Shown here piece after piece: positions 27,365 through 37,476 of a stretch of DNA of 64,000 nucleotides. The stretch's first letter is position 1. Each line of letters opens with the position of its first letter. Below the pieces are notes generated by a model, which was not told where the DNA came from, did no database searches, and saw only the letters and a list, made by a program, of their open reading frames with translations. The translations under genes and the position numbers were made by a program. The DNA is taken from assembly GCF_008831305.1 (NCBI RefSeq), contig NZ_ML708616.1, positions 124,001-188,000 on the forward strand. Direction: 5' to 3'. The stretch is from Kocuria coralli. GTDB lineage: Bacteria; Actinomycetota; Actinomycetes; Actinomycetales; Micrococcaceae.

Positions 27365-28840
27365 ATGAGTTCCCCGTCCCAGAGATCCGGTCCCGCGGCT
27401 GCCGCGAAAGCACCCCGAAATCCACTGGACCGAGGGCTGGTGGTCAAGGTGGCCATCATCCTGGCGGCCGTCCTGGTCATCTGGTTCATCCCGCCCCCGG
27501 AGGGAGTGGACCCCCGCGGCATGCACATGGCGGCGATCTTCGTCGGCACCATCCTGGGTCTGGTGCTCCAGCCCCTCCCGACCGCCGCGGTCTCCCTGAT
27601 CGGGCTGTCCGCGGCCATGATCACGGGCACCATGAACGTCGGCGAGGACGAGGCCCTGACGGGCTTCGCATCGAGCGCCGTCTGGCTGATCGTCGCCGCC
27701 TTCTTCATCGCCGACGGTTTCCTGCTGACCGGCCTCGGGCGGCGCATCGCCCTGTGGTTCGTGTCCAAGCTGGGCCGATCGTCCCTGGGACTGGCCTACG
27801 GCATGGCCGCAACGGACCTGCTGATAGCCCCCGCGACACCGTCGAACACCGCACGCGCCGGAGGCGTGGTCTTCCCCATCGTGAGGTCCCTGGCCGAGGT
27901 CCAGGGCTCCACCCCGGAGAACGACGAGTCCCGGCGACGCCTGGGTGCGTTCCTGTCGATGTCCACCGTGCAGGTCAACACCATCACCTCCGCGATGTTC
28001 CTCACCGCCATGGCAGGCAACCCGCTGGTCCAGCAGTTCGCCGGAGAACAGGGCGTGGAGATCACGTGGGGGAACTGGGCGCTCGCGGCGATCGTGCCCG
28101 GCCTGGTCTCCCTGGTCGTCGTTCCCTGGGTGCTGTCCAAGGTGTACGCGCCCACCCTGAAGAAGACGCCGCAGGCTCCTGATCAGGCCCGTGAGGAATT
28201 GCGGAATCTGGGCCGGCTGACCCGCCACGAGGCCATCATGACCGGGACGTTCATCCTGCTGCTGGTCATGTGGTCGGTGGGCGGCTCCCTGGGCGTCAAC
28301 GCCACCGCCACGGCGTTCGTGGGCATCGCGATCCTGCTGTGCACCGGGGTGCTGAGCTGGAAGACCATGGCGGCCAACAGCGGTGCGTGGTCCACCCTGA
28401 TCTTCTTCGGCGTCCTGGTGGGGATGGCCGGGCACCTCAACGACCTCGGCGTGATCGACTGGATCGGGGAGACGGTCTCCCGCTCGGTCGGCCACCTGCC
28501 CTGGGCCCTGGCCTTCGCGGTCCTGGCGCTCGTCTACTTCTACGTGCACTACTTCTTCGCCTCCAACACCGCGCAGATCGTGGCCATGTACGCGGTGTTC
28601 CTGGCCGCGGCCATCGGCGTGGGCGCCCCGCCGATGCTCGCCGCCCTGCTGCTCGGGTTCATCGGCAACCTCTTCGGCGGCCTGACGCACTACTCGTCGG
28701 GACCCTGCGGGGTGATCTTCGGGTCCGGTTACGTCAAGACCCCCGAATGGTTCCGGGTGGGATTCATCATGTCCCTGGTCTCCATCGTGATCTGGGGCGC
28801 TGTCGGCATGGCCTGGATGGGTCTTCTCGGGATGACGTGA
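27365..28840 (+). CDS. DASS (SLC13) family anion symporter, probable di/tricarboxylate transporter
   Basis: A 491-residue inner-membrane transporter with about 11-14 hydrophobic segments. The two family SNT motifs are present: PATPSNTARAGG near residue 155 and FASNTAQIVAMY near residue 400. They form the substrate and sodium sites in this fold. Members import succinate, malate, citrate or sulfate. The neighbouring succinate dehydrogenase genes make a C4-dicarboxylate substrate attractive, but that is inference. ATG 27365 starts a polar cytoplasmic N-terminus; longer in-frame extensions are not family-like. A FadR-like palindrome lies upstream. It converges on sdhB with a hairpin between. Confidence 0.88.
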   Translation: MSSPSQRSGPAAAAKAPRNPLDRGLVVKVAIILAAVLVIWFIPPPEGVDPRGMHMAAIFVGTILGLVLQPLPTAAVSLIGLSAAMITGTMNVGEDEALTGFASSAVWLIVAAFFIADGFLLTGLGRRIALWFVSKLGRSSLGLAYGMAATDLLIAPATPSNTARAGGVVFPIVRSLAEVQGSTPENDESRRRLGAFLSMSTVQVNTITSAMFLTAMAGNPLVQQFAGEQGVEITWGNWALAAIVPGLVSLVVVPWVLSKVYAPTLKKTPQAPDQAREELRNLGRLTRHEAIMTGTFILLLVMWSVGGSLGVNATATAFVGIAILLCTGVLSWKTMAANSGAWSTLIFFGVLVGMAGHLNDLGVIDWIGETVSRSVGHLPWALAFAVLALVYFYVHYFFASNTAQIVAMYAVFLAAAIGVGAPPMLAALLLGFIGNLFGGLTHYSSGPCGVIFGSGYVKTPEWFRVGFIMSLVSIVIWGAVGMAWMGLLGMT

Positions 28841-28848
28841 CCGGCGCC

Positions 28849-28890
28849 CCGTCCGGCGCCGCGCTCAGTCGTCGCGGCGGCGCCGGACGG
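28849..28890. terminator. Hairpin between the DASS transporter and sdhB ends
   Basis: CCGTCCGGCGCCG (28849-28861) pairs with CGGCGCCGGACGG (28878-28890) over a 16-nt loop. The right arm lies inside the last codons of sdhB. It probably serves as a bidirectional terminator for the convergent genes; no T-tract is seen. Confidence 0.55.
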
Positions 28891-29617
28891 CGGCCCGCGC
28901 CGCCTCGCGGTTGACCGCGCTGATCGCGGAGATCGGGATGCCCGCGGGGCAGACCTCCACGCACTCGCCGTACACGGAGCACGGACCGAACTCCTCCTCC
29001 GTGGTCGAGACCACCCCGCGGGCCCGCCTGGCCCGCTCGGGCCTGCCCTGCGGCAAGGCGGTCAGGTGCGACAGGAGGGCCCCGGAGAACAGGTGGGACG
29101 CCCCGTTGGGGCAGGCCGCCACGCATGCCCCGCAGCCGATGCACGCGGAGAAGTCCAGCCCGGCCTCCGCCACCTGGAACGGGATCTGCCGGGTGTCTGC
29201 ATCCGGCGCCGTCCCGGCGTCCACCGAGACGTATCCGCCCGAGGCGATGACCCGGTCCAGCGCGGACCGGTCCACCATCAGGTCGCGGATCACGGGGAAC
29301 GACGCCGAACGGAACGGTTCGAGCTTCAGGTGGTCGCCGTCGTCGTAGCTGCGCAGGTGCTGCCGGCACGTGGGCGTGTTGGGCACCTTGCCGTGGGGGA
29401 CGTCGTCGACGGTGATGCCGCAGGTCCCGCAGATGCCCTCGCGGCAGTCGGTGTCGAAGGCGATGGGCTCCTCGCCGGCGGATACCAGCTGGTCGTTGAG
29501 CCGGTCCAGCAGCTCGGGCAGCGACATCTCAGGGGCGGCGTCGTCCACCCGGTAGGTGACGAACCGCCCTTCGGCTTCCGCGTTCTCCTGACGCCAGACC
29601 TCGATGGTCAGTTTCAT
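28865..29617 (-). CDS. sdhB: Succinate dehydrogenase / fumarate reductase iron-sulfur subunit
   Basis: A 250-residue SdhB with three clusters: 2Fe-2S (CREGICGTCG plus C in PTCRQH), 4Fe-4S (CIGCGACVAACPNG) and 3Fe-4S (CSVYGECVEVCPAG). It passes electrons from SdhA flavin to menaquinone in the SdhC anchor. ATG 29617 begins MKLTIEVWRQ, matching the paralog start at 24109. It is 34 bp after sdhA and last in sdhCAB. The C-terminus is Arg-rich (VRRRRDD). Confidence 0.93.
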   Translation of the reverse strand: MKLTIEVWRQENAEAEGRFVTYRVDDAAPEMSLPELLDRLNDQLVSAGEEPIAFDTDCREGICGTCGITVDDVPHGKVPNTPTCRQHLRSYDDGDHLKLEPFRSASFPVIRDLMVDRSALDRVIASGGYVSVDAGTAPDADTRQIPFQVAEAGLDFSACIGCGACVAACPNGASHLFSGALLSHLTALPQGRPERARRARGVVSTTEEEFGPCSVYGECVEVCPAGIPISAISAVNREAARAAVRRRRDD

Positions 29618-29651
29618 CTTCTCTCCTCGTCACGCCCCGGCCCGCGGGGCC

Positions 29652-31808
29652 TCAGGCGTAGTTCCTGGTCTGAAGCGGCACGGCCCGGAAGTCCAGCGGC
29701 TCGACGTGGCGGACCGGCTTGCCGGGGTGGACGTCCCGGCCCGGGGTGTGCTCCCAGGCCGAGACGAAGCACCAGCCGTCGTCATCGCGCAGTGCCTCGC
29801 CGTCGGCGGTCTGGGACTCCTCCCGGAAATGCGCGCCGCAGGACTCCTGGCGGTCCAGGGCGTCCAGGCACATCAGCTCGGCCATCTCCAGGTAGTCCGC
29901 GATCCGCCCCGCCCGCTCGAGCTCCTGGTTGAGCTGCCGGCCCGTTCCGGGAACCCGCAGATCCGACCAGAACTGGCCGCGGAGCTCCCGGATCCTCTCG
30001 AGCGCGTCCTTCAGGCCGGCCTCGGTGCGGGCCACCCCGCAGCCGGAGTAGAGGATCTCGCCGAGCTCCCGATGGAAATGATCGGCGCCACGCGTGCCGC
30101 CGATGGACAGCAGCCTCTCCGTGCGCTCGCGGACCTCTGCCATGGTCTCCTGCACGGCGGGGTGGTCCAGGCTCAAGGGGGCCTCGCCCAGGTGACCGGC
30201 CAGGAAGTCCGGTATCGAGTACGGCAGCGTGAACCAGCCGTCCACGCAGGCCGACAGCAGGGAATTGGCCCCCAGCCGGTTCGCGCCGTGGTATCCCCAT
30301 CCGGCTTCCCCGCCCACGAACAGCCCATCGATCGAGGTCATCATGTCGTAGTCGCTCCACAGCCCGCCCATGGCGAAGTGGGCGCCGGGGGCGATGCGCA
30401 TGGGCTCGGTGTAGGGGTCCTCGCCGGTCGCGTCGAAGTACATCTCGAACAGGTTGCCGTAGCGCTCTTCGATGGTCTTCCTGCCCAGGCGTCCGATGGC
30501 GTCGCGGAAGTCCAGGTACACGCTGTTGCGCAGTGGTCCCACACCACGGCCGGCTTCGATCTCCTCGCGAGCGGCCCGGGAGGAGATGTCGCGCGGGGAG
30601 AGATTGCCGTAGGAGGGGTACTTCCGCTCGAGGTAGTAGTCCCGCTCGTCCTCGGGGATCTGGTTCGCGGGCCGCTCGTCACCGGACTTCTTCGGCACCC
30701 AGATGCGGCCGTCGTTGCGCAGGGACTCGCTCATGAGCGTGGTCTTGGACTGCCAGTGGGAGCTCACCGGCAAGGCGGTGGGATGGAACTGGATGTACGA
30801 CGGCGAGGCGAAGTACGCGCCGCGCCGATGGGCCCGCCAGGCCGCGGTCACGTTCGAGTTGTGCGCCAGCGTGGAGCGGAAGTACACATTGCCGTAGCCG
30901 CCGGTGCACAGCACGACCGCGTGGGCCGTCTCGGCCTCGATCTCACCGGAGTACAGGTCGCGGACGACGACGCCCCTGGCCCGTCCGTCGTCGACGATCA
31001 GGTCCAGCACCTCGCGGTGCGTGCGCAGGTCCACGGTGCCCAGGCCCACCTGGCGCTGGAGCGACCGGGAGGCGGCGACCTGCAGCTGCTGGCCGGTCTG
31101 GCCGCGGGTGTAATAGGTCCGGGAGACCTGCACGCCGCCGAAGGAGCGGGTGCGCAGCTCACCCCCGTACTCGCGTGCGAAGGGCGCCCCGATCGCGTCC
31201 ATGTGGTCGATCACCCGCACGGACTCCTCGCCCAGGCGGAAGCAGTCGGCCTCCCGGGCGCGGAAGTCACCGCCCTTGACGGTGTCCTTGACGAAGCGCT
31301 CGAGGGAGTCGTTGTCCACCTTCCTGGCCCGGGCCGAGTTGATCCCGCCCTGCGCGGCCACGGAGTGCGCCCGGCGCGCGGCGTCGTGGAAGGTGTAGGA
31401 GACCACGTTGTAGCCGAGCTCGCCGAGGGCGGCGGCGCAGCCGGCTCCCGCGAGCCCGGTTCCGACCACGATCACCTTGAACTTGCGGCGGTTCAGCGGG
31501 CTGATGAGCTTGTACTCGAGCTTGCGCCGTGCCCAGGCGGTGAGGGGGTCCCCGTCGGGGATGTTGCCGTCCAGGGGCTCTCCGGCGTAACCGACGAAAC
31601 CCTCCGCGCCACGGGTCCCGTGGTTCGCGGGCGGCTCCGTGCGGTCGCGCGAGGCGTCGTGGCCGCGTGCCGGGGGGTCCGGCGTCCCAGCGGGATCCCC
31701 TTGTGCCGCGGCGGGGTCGGGGGTGTCGGTCTGGGGCTTGGACACGGCCTCGGAGTCGGGCCCGAAGGTGGAACGGATCCGGTCGCCGATTCTGCGGAAC
31801 GTGTTCAC
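29652..31808 (-). CDS. sdhA: Succinate dehydrogenase / fumarate reductase flavoprotein subunit
   Basis: A 718-residue catalytic subunit that oxidises succinate to fumarate with covalent FAD. Signatures are VIVVGTGLAGAGCAAALGEL, HSVAAQGGINSA with the FAD-linking His region, GGYGNVYFRSTLA, and FHPTALP. About 105 residues precede the FAD motif. Roughly the first 70 are Pro/Asp/Arg-rich and not part of the usual fold; the following PLTAWARRKLEYKLISP resembles the leader of five-helix-type SdhA proteins. The start is GTG 31808, overlapping the sdhC stop by 4 bp (GTGA) with GGAG upstream. It works with SdhC and SdhB in the respiratory membrane. Confidence 0.94.
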   Translation of the reverse strand: MNTFRRIGDRIRSTFGPDSEAVSKPQTDTPDPAAAQGDPAGTPDPPARGHDASRDRTEPPANHGTRGAEGFVGYAGEPLDGNIPDGDPLTAWARRKLEYKLISPLNRRKFKVIVVGTGLAGAGCAAALGELGYNVVSYTFHDAARRAHSVAAQGGINSARARKVDNDSLERFVKDTVKGGDFRAREADCFRLGEESVRVIDHMDAIGAPFAREYGGELRTRSFGGVQVSRTYYTRGQTGQQLQVAASRSLQRQVGLGTVDLRTHREVLDLIVDDGRARGVVVRDLYSGEIEAETAHAVVLCTGGYGNVYFRSTLAHNSNVTAAWRAHRRGAYFASPSYIQFHPTALPVSSHWQSKTTLMSESLRNDGRIWVPKKSGDERPANQIPEDERDYYLERKYPSYGNLSPRDISSRAAREEIEAGRGVGPLRNSVYLDFRDAIGRLGRKTIEERYGNLFEMYFDATGEDPYTEPMRIAPGAHFAMGGLWSDYDMMTSIDGLFVGGEAGWGYHGANRLGANSLLSACVDGWFTLPYSIPDFLAGHLGEAPLSLDHPAVQETMAEVRERTERLLSIGGTRGADHFHRELGEILYSGCGVARTEAGLKDALERIRELRGQFWSDLRVPGTGRQLNQELERAGRIADYLEMAELMCLDALDRQESCGAHFREESQTADGEALRDDDGWCFVSAWEHTPGRDVHPGKPVRHVEPLDFRAVPLQTRNYA

Positions 31809-32563
31809 TGGAGCACTCCTGTCAGGACGGCCACGGGGATGGTGATATTGCCCAGGGCGACGATCAGCCCGAACAGGAGCCCGCCGGCGGCAAGCGCGGA
31901 GAACACCCGGGGCCGCACGCCCACCCCGAGGTCGACCACGGCGCTGACCACCCCGTGGGCCAGGTGGAGCGCCAGGCATGCCATGGCCACGATGTAGAAC
32001 AGGGCCACCGGCCACCGGCCGAAGGACGCGACCAGGTTGGCGTAGGCGTGGGAGACCTCGTGGGTCGCGGCCTGGAACTCATCGGGTCCGGCGGGGGCCG
32101 CGCCCAGCGTGAGGTCCAGGATGTGGAAGACGATGAAGAGCAGCAGCACGACGCCGGTGACCATCATGGTGCGAGCGGCGAAGACGTCCAGGCCGAGGCC
32201 GCGCCGCCTCCAGCGTCCGCGTGCCACGGCACCGCGCCGGCGCAGGAGCACCGCGCAGTAGACGTGGGCCACCAGGCAGGCGAGCAGGACCACGCGCATG
32301 ATCCAGAGCAGGCCCTCGTAGGGCAGGACGGGGTAGAAGGCCACCCGCAGCCAGTGGGCGTAGGAGTTGAAGGCCTCCTCGCCCTGGTAGATCTTCAGGT
32401 TGCCGATCATGTGGACCAGGACGAAGATCGCGAAGACGGCGCCGGTCACGGCCATGATCAGCTTGGCGTACACGGAAGGAAGGCCGCCGTGCCCGGCCTT
32501 CGGCGGCCCGGAGGCCTTGGACGACCGGGACTGGACGGGCGTGGACATGGCGGCTCCTGGCAT
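31805..32563 (-). CDS. sdhC: Succinate dehydrogenase cytochrome b membrane subunit (five-helix type)
   Basis: A 252-residue diheme membrane anchor for menaquinone-linked succinate dehydrogenase. It has five hydrophobic helices with the conserved histidines FVLVHMIGNL, LVAHVYCAVL, FHILDLTLGA and LALHLAHGV. First gene of sdhCAB; its stop overlaps the sdhA GTG. Upstream on the minus strand, TAGGCT near 32625 with a poor -35 could be the promoter, but this is weak. No sdhD is expected for this type. Confidence 0.92.
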   Translation of the reverse strand: MPGAAMSTPVQSRSSKASGPPKAGHGGLPSVYAKLIMAVTGAVFAIFVLVHMIGNLKIYQGEEAFNSYAHWLRVAFYPVLPYEGLLWIMRVVLLACLVAHVYCAVLLRRRGAVARGRWRRRGLGLDVFAARTMMVTGVVLLLFIVFHILDLTLGAAPAGPDEFQAATHEVSHAYANLVASFGRWPVALFYIVAMACLALHLAHGVVSAVVDLGVGVRPRVFSALAAGGLLFGLIVALGNITIPVAVLTGVLQ

Positions 32564-32700
32564 GAGATGCGGGCGCCGGCTCGATCCGGGGCGGTCGGGG
32601 AATCCCGGCGACCGTATTCAGCCTAGGAAAGGGCTCTCGCAGCACGAAACCAGTTGCACGGTTGCCAGCCGCGGGGCGGGCTCACCGGGTGACCACCCGT

Positions 32701-33216
32701 TCAGGAGCGGAAGCGACGGTATTCGCTCTCCGGCCCCACGGTGTCCGTGCGTTCGAAACCCGCGTCCCCGAGGAGGGCCTCGATATGCGCGTTGTCCTGG
32801 GGTACGGAGGCGCGAACGACCGTGACCTCCGGATTCTCGAAGGCCAGGTCGACCAGCGGCTGCAGGCCCTCCGAGGCGTAGCCGCGCCGCCGCCGGCTGG
32901 GCGCGAGGAACCCCACGATCTCCAGGGCGCCGTCGATCGGCGCGGCGGCGAACCCCGTGGAGCCGATGACCAGGCCGGTGTCGATCTCCACGCAGGCCAG
33001 CGGGGAGTACATCGTCTCCATGAAGAAGAAACCGCCGGAACGCGCGATGTCCTTGAGCTGGTCGACCGATTCCGGAATGGGAAACCCGTTCGCGAAATGC
33101 TCCAGGCTCACGCCGTCGACCACCGCCTCGATCTCGGCGGTCGTGAAGGGACGCATCAGGAGCCGGTCGGTCCGCACCTCGCGGGCCTCCGGATATTCTT
33201 GGAGGTTTTCGTTCAC
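32701..33216 (-). CDS. GNAT family N-acetyltransferase (RimJ/RimL-like)
   Basis: A 171-residue acetyl-CoA-dependent transferase. It starts with the typical VRTDRLLMRPFT strand. The acetyl-CoA loop is SRRRRGYASEGLQPLVDLAF (the RRxGxA/G motif as RRRGYA), and the C-terminal half has SVPQDNAHIEALLGDAGF, as in RimJ/RimL proteins. Substrates range from ribosomal proteins to amino acids and antibiotics, so none can be named. Start GTG 33216 lies 36 bp downstream of purL, so it may be the tail of the purSQL transcript. Confidence 0.85.
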   Translation of the reverse strand: MNENLQEYPEAREVRTDRLLMRPFTTAEIEAVVDGVSLEHFANGFPIPESVDQLKDIARSGGFFFMETMYSPLACVEIDTGLVIGSTGFAAAPIDGALEIVGFLAPSRRRRGYASEGLQPLVDLAFENPEVTVVRASVPQDNAHIEALLGDAGFERTDTVGPESEYRRFRS

Positions 33217-33252
33217 GGTTATCTCGACCTTCTTGCGCGGCTGACCGGCGGG

Positions 33253-35556
33253 TCAGCCGAAGAACCTGGGGAGGGTGGACTCATGGGCCTCACGGAGTTC
33301 CGGCAGGGGAATCCTCGCCGCGCCCATGAGGTCGAGGGCGTCGCTGACCACGTCGACGACGCCGATGCGCGCGTACGGATAGTCGCGCATGGTGCACATG
33401 TCCTTGAAGCGGACCTCCTCCGAACGCGGGACGGAGACCACGGCCCGTCCCTGAGACTCGGAGAACAGCATGGTGAACTCGTCCACGCCGTCGCGGTCGG
33501 CCACCTCGCCCAGGCCGATCCGGGCGCCGATGCCGAAGCGCAGGCACATCTCGGACAGGGTCGCGGCCAGGCCGCCCTCGGAGACGTCGTGGGCGGAGTC
33601 GATCATGCCGTCGCGTGACATGTTGATCAGCAGCTCGCCCAGCAGCTTCTCCCGGGCCAGATCCACTGCGGGGGGCTGCCCGCCCAGATGGCCGCGCAGG
33701 CGCGCCCACTCGGAGCCGTCCAGCTCGGCCGCGGTGCTGCCCAGCAGGTAGATCGCCTGCCCGTCGGCGCTCGCGTCCCAGCCCGAGGGGGTACGACGGC
33801 GGACGTCGTCGAGCACGCCCATCAGCGCCACCACGGGCGTGGGGTGAATCGCCTCCTCGCCGGTCTGGTTGTACAGGGAGACGTTGCCGCCGGTCACGGG
33901 CACGCCGATCTCCAGGCACCCGTCGGCCAGCCCGCGGACCGCCTCGGCGAACTGCCACATCACCTCGGGGTCCTCCGGGGAGCCGAAGTTCAGGCAGTCC
34001 GAGACCGCGACAGGGCGCGCGCCGGAGGTGGCCACGTTGCGGTAGGCCTCGGCCAGGGCCAGCTGGGCGCCTGCGTACGGGTCCAGGTAGGCGTAGCGGC
34101 CGTTGCAGTCGGTGGACAGCGCGACCCCCAGCCCGGTCTGCTCGTCCACGCGGATCACGCCGGCGTCATCGGGCATGGCCATGGCGGTGTTGCCCTGGAC
34201 GTAGCGGTCGTACTGATCGGTCACCCAGTCCCTGGAGCACAGGTTGGGGGAGGCCATGAGCTCGAGGACGGCCTCCTTGAGCCGTTCGCCCGCGGGCCGG
34301 CCGGTATCCGCGGCGGAGCCGGTGAAGTGGTCGGCCTGGATCTCGTCCTGCCGTTCCGGGCGGTGGTACGGGCGCTCGTAGACGGGACCGTCGTGGGCGA
34401 CCGTGCGGGGATCGACGTCGACGATGACCTCGCCCTGCCAGTCGATGATCAGGCGCCCCGTGTCGGTGACCTCGCCGATCCAGGAGTACTCGACCTCCCA
34501 CTTCTCCAGGACGGCCTCGAAATCCTCGGTCTTGGCGGGATCCACGACGGCCATCATCCGCTCCTGGGACTCCGACATCAGGATCTCCCCGGGGGTCAGG
34601 GAGGGGTCGCGCAGGAGCACGGAGGACAGGTCCACGTGCATGCCGCCGTCGCCGTTGGAGGCCAGCTCGGAGGTCGCGCAGGAGATGCCCGCCGCCCCCA
34701 GGTCCTGGATGCCCTCGACCAGGCTCGCATGGAAGAGCTCGAGGCAGCACTCGATGAGCACCTTCTCCGCGAACGGGTCGCCGACCTGCACGGCCGGGCG
34801 CTTGGAGGGCTTGGAGTCGTCGAAGGACTCGGAGGCCAGCACCGAGGCGCCGCCGATGCCGTCCCCGCCGGTGCGGGCGCCGAAGAGCACCACCTTGTTG
34901 CCCGTGCCCGAGGCGTTGGCCAGGCGCAGGTCCTCGTGCCGCAGGACCCCGACGGCCAGCGCGTTGACCAGGGGGTTGGCCTGGTAGCAGGGATCGAACT
35001 CGACCTCGCCGCCGATGTTCGGCAGCCCGAGGCAGTTGCCGTAGCCGCCGACCCCGGCGACGATCCCGTGCACCACCCGCTGGGTGTCCGGGTGCTCGAT
35101 CGCCCCGAAACGCAGCGGGTCCATCACGGCCACCGGGCGGGCGCCCATGGAGATGATGTCGCGCACGATGCCGCCCACGCCCGTGGCGGCGCCCTGGTAG
35201 GGCTCCACGTACGAGGGGTGGTTGTGCGACTCGATCTTGAAGGTCACGGCCCAGCCGTCGCCGATGTCGGTCACGCCGGCGTTCTCGCCCATGCCGACCA
35301 TCAGGTCCTTGGTCATCTCCTCGGAGACCTTCTCGCCGAACTGGCGCAGATGGGTCTTGGAGGACTTGTAGGAGCAGTGCTCGGACCACATGACCGAGTA
35401 CATGGCCAGCTCGGCCGCGGTGGGACGCCGTCCCAGGATCTCCACGACCCGCTCGAACTCCTCCTTCTTCAGGCCGAGCTCGGCCCAGGGGAGCTCCGTG
35501 TCCGGGGTCTGCGCGGCATGCTCGACCGTGTCCAGGTGGAACTGCTGCTCGCTCAT
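33253..35556 (-). CDS. purL: Phosphoribosylformylglycinamidine synthase, large (synthetase) subunit
   Basis: A 767-residue small-type PurL that makes FGAM from FGAR, ATP and ammonia in purine biosynthesis, working with PurQ and PurS. Signatures include [20 protein letters not shown] near residue 50, [20 protein letters not shown] with the catalytic histidine, and [13 protein letters not shown] 35556 overlaps the purQ stop by 4 bp. There is no fused glutaminase domain, consistent with the separate PurQ and PurS. Confidence 0.96.
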   Translation of the reverse strand: MSEQQFHLDTVEHAAQTPDTELPWAELGLKKEEFERVVEILGRRPTAAELAMYSVMWSEHCSYKSSKTHLRQFGEKVSEEMTKDLMVGMGENAGVTDIGDGWAVTFKIESHNHPSYVEPYQGAATGVGGIVRDIISMGARPVAVMDPLRFGAIEHPDTQRVVHGIVAGVGGYGNCLGLPNIGGEVEFDPCYQANPLVNALAVGVLRHEDLRLANASGTGNKVVLFGARTGGDGIGGASVLASESFDDSKPSKRPAVQVGDPFAEKVLIECCLELFHASLVEGIQDLGAAGISCATSELASNGDGGMHVDLSSVLLRDPSLTPGEILMSESQERMMAVVDPAKTEDFEAVLEKWEVEYSWIGEVTDTGRLIIDWQGEVIVDVDPRTVAHDGPVYERPYHRPERQDEIQADHFTGSAADTGRPAGERLKEAVLELMASPNLCSRDWVTDQYDRYVQGNTAMAMPDDAGVIRVDEQTGLGVALSTDCNGRYAYLDPYAGAQLALAEAYRNVATSGARPVAVSDCLNFGSPEDPEVMWQFAEAVRGLADGCLEIGVPVTGGNVSLYNQTGEEAIHPTPVVALMGVLDDVRRRTPSGWDASADGQAIYLLGSTAAELDGSEWARLRGHLGGQPPAVDLAREKLLGELLINMSRDGMIDSAHDVSEGGLAATLSEMCLRFGIGARIGLGEVADRDGVDEFTMLFSESQGRAVVSVPRSEEVRFKDMCTMRDYPYARIGVVDVVSDALDLMGAARIPLPELREAHESTLPRFFG

Positions 35557-36383
35557 GCGCGGGTGCCTCCGTCTGTTGTTGCCGAACCGGCTGACGATCC
35601 GTTGACCAGTGCGTTCAGGGCCGAGGTGAACAGTCCGAGCCCATCGGTGCCGTCCCCCTTGGCCACGGGGCCGGAGCCGGTGGAGTCGGGGCCGAAGCCG
35701 GGCTCGACCGCGTGCTCGGGGTGCGGCATCAGGCCCACGACGTTGCCGCGGGCGTTCGTCACGCCCGCGATGTCGTTCAGGGAGCCGTTGGGGTTGCGCC
35801 CCAGATACCGGAACACCACCCGACCCTCCGCTTCGAGCCGCTCCAGCGTCACCTGGTCGCACACGTACTGGCCGTCGTTGTTCTTCAGCGGCACCACGAT
35901 CTCCTGGCCCGCGGTGAAGTCGCCGGTCCAGGCGGTGGAGGCGTTCTCGACTCGCAGCCGCTGGTCGCGGCACACGAACTTCAGGTGGTCGTTGCGGATC
36001 ATCGAGCCGGGCAGGAGGTGGGCCTCCGTGAGGATCTGGAAGCCGTTGCAGATCCCGAGCACCGGCAGGCCGCCGTCGTCGCCGGCGGCGTCGACGATCC
36101 GTGCCATGAGGGGCGCGAACCGCGAGATGGCGCCGGCGCGCAGGTAGTCGCCGTAGGAGAAACCGCCGGGCAGGACCACGGCGTCGACTCGCTGGAGGTC
36201 GTCGTCGGCGTGCCACAGGCGTACCGCGGTGCCACCGGCGAGCTCGATGGCGCGGGCGGCGTCACGGTCGTCGAGGGTGCCGGGGAAGGTCACGATGCCG
36301 ACCCGCACGTCCTTCAACGCCGGATCGGCGCCGGGGGCGGAGAGGTCGGCGACCAGGGGGGTCTCGAAGGTGTTGGCGCTCAA
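35553..36383 (-). CDS. purQ: Phosphoribosylformylglycinamidine synthase glutaminase subunit
   Basis: A 276-residue class I glutamine amidotransferase that supplies ammonia to PurL. The nucleophile is Cys112 ([11 protein letters not shown]) and the catalytic His/Glu are in LMPHPEHAV. It is longer than usual (about 225): there are some 26 extra N-terminal residues before [10 protein letters not shown] and a Ser/Gly/Thr-rich C-terminal tail of about 40. The start appears to be TTG 36383, four bases after the purS stop, with GAGG upstream. A later GTG at residue 26 is possible but its ribosome site would be too close. Confidence 0.94.
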   Translation of the reverse strand: MSANTFETPLVADLSAPGADPALKDVRVGIVTFPGTLDDRDAARAIELAGGTAVRLWHADDDLQRVDAVVLPGGFSYGDYLRAGAISRFAPLMARIVDAAGDDGGLPVLGICNGFQILTEAHLLPGSMIRNDHLKFVCRDQRLRVENASTAWTGDFTAGQEIVVPLKNNDGQYVCDQVTLERLEAEGRVVFRYLGRNPNGSLNDIAGVTNARGNVVGLMPHPEHAVEPGFGPDSTGSGPVAKGDGTDGLGLFTSALNALVNGSSAGSATTDGGTRA

Positions 36384-36387
36384 GGGA

Positions 36388-36648
36388 TCAGGCCTCGACG
36401 TCGTCGATCACGCTGACGTTCACCACGTCCTCGATGACCGGGTTGGAGAGCATCGTCTCCGCGGCCTCCCGGGCGGTGGCCAGGATCTCGTCCGTGACCT
36501 CGCCGTCCACCTCGAGCTCGAAGCGCTTGCCCTGCCGGACTCCTGAGAACACCGTGACCCCCTGGTGGGGGAGGGCCCGCACGATGGCCTTTCCCTGCGG
36601 GTCGAGAATTTCCGGTTTGGGCATGACGTCTACAACGATGCGGGCCAC
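36388..36648 (-). CDS. purS: Phosphoribosylformylglycinamidine synthase small subunit
   Basis: An 86-residue protein that bridges PurQ and PurL and helps channel ammonia. The PurS pattern is clear: [20 protein letters not shown] at the start, then a [11 protein letters not shown] strand and an [11 protein letters not shown] segment. Start GTG 36648 has AGGAG five bases upstream. It leads purS-purQ-purL. A TAGACT element near 36748-36743 on the minus strand could be its -10, but no good -35 is at the right distance. Confidence 0.95.
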   Translation of the reverse strand: MARIVVDVMPKPEILDPQGKAIVRALPHQGVTVFSGVRQGKRFELEVDGEVTDEILATAREAAETMLSNPVIEDVVNVSVIDDVEA

Positions 36649-36770
36649 GAGCGCTCCTGGGGAGGATAGTGCGGATGGGTCCGTGGCGCGGCCCAGTGAG
36701 CACTGTGCATGCCCTCTGACCGGGCGACGGACGAACAGCCAGAGTCTATCCCGGAGGATGATGGCACCGT

Positions 36771-36811
36771 TAAAAGGCGCATCGGGGGCAGCACCCCGGC
36801 TACCCCCGATG
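36771..36811 (-). terminator. Intrinsic terminator after the CitB-like gene
   Basis: CATCGGGGG (36780-36788) pairs with CCCCCGATG (36803-36811). On the minus strand the stem is followed by a short GCCTTTTA tract (36777-36770). It lies 9 bp after the response regulator stop and separates it from purSQL. Confidence 0.7.
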
Positions 36812-36819
36812 ACCGGGGC

Positions 36820-37476
36820 TCATGACTGGGCGCGGTAGAGATGCTCGGGCCGGCCGGTGCTGCCGTAGCGCAGGGTCACGACGACGGCCCGCTGCTCGGC
36901 CAGCCGTGCCAGGTGGCGCTGGGCGGTGGCCCTGGAGACCCCCGCTGACTCTCCCACCTCCGCTGCGGTCAGCGACCGTCCGGAGGAGTGCAGGGTCTCG
37001 AGGACGCGTGCCGTGGTGGTGTTCACGGCGCTCTCGCCGTCGGCGACGGTCCCCGACGTGTCGTAAAAGCTGCGCAGCGAGCGATCCAGATCTCCCTGGG
37101 ACAGCTTGGCCCTGTCCCAGATCCGGCGCAGCCGGGCATAGCGGCGCAGGAATGCGGCCAGGTACTCCGGCTCGAAGGGCTTGAAGATATACGTCAGCGC
37201 CCCCGCGGCCAGTGCCTGCCTCACGGCCGCAGCCTCCGTGACGGCCGAGAGCACGACGGCGTCCACGGGGAACTCCCCGACGAGCTCGATCCCGGAACCG
37301 TCGGGCAGCACCTGGTCCGCCAGCAGGAGGTCCGCACCCTCGCCCGCCAGCACGGCTCGCGCGGATCGCAGGTCGCGAACCGGTTCCAGGGCCTCGAACC
37401 CGGGGACGTTGTTGACGTATTCGCGATGCAGCCGGCCGACGTAGACGTCGTCGTCCAGGATCAGGACCTTGATCAC
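36820..37476 (-). CDS. Response regulator of the CitB/DcuR family
   Basis: A 218-residue regulator. Its receiver domain is complete: acidic Asp8-Asp10, phospho-acceptor Asp54 (LLADQVLPDG), Ser77 and switch Lys99 (YIFKPF). A C-terminal HTH (about 160-215; LTAAEVGESAGVSRATAQRH) is of the CitB type. Start GTG 37476 overlaps the kinase stop by 4 bp (GTGA). With the CitA-like kinase upstream and a citrate transporter beyond it, control of citrate or related carboxylate uptake is very likely. Confidence 0.92.
   Translation of the reverse strand: MIKVLILDDDVYVGRLHREYVNNVPGFEALEPVRDLRSARAVLAGEGADLLLADQVLPDGSGIELVGEFPVDAVVLSAVTEAAAVRQALAAGALTYIFKPFEPEYLAAFLRRYARLRRIWDRAKLSQGDLDRSLRSFYDTSGTVADGESAVNTTTARVLETLHSSGRSLTAAEVGESAGVSRATAQRHLARLAEQRAVVVTLRYGSTGRPEHLYRAQS

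Noticed and set aside
33688-36147. An 819-codon plus-strand open frame opposite purL and purQ
   Set aside because: Shadow of two secure purine genes; composition is not protein-like.
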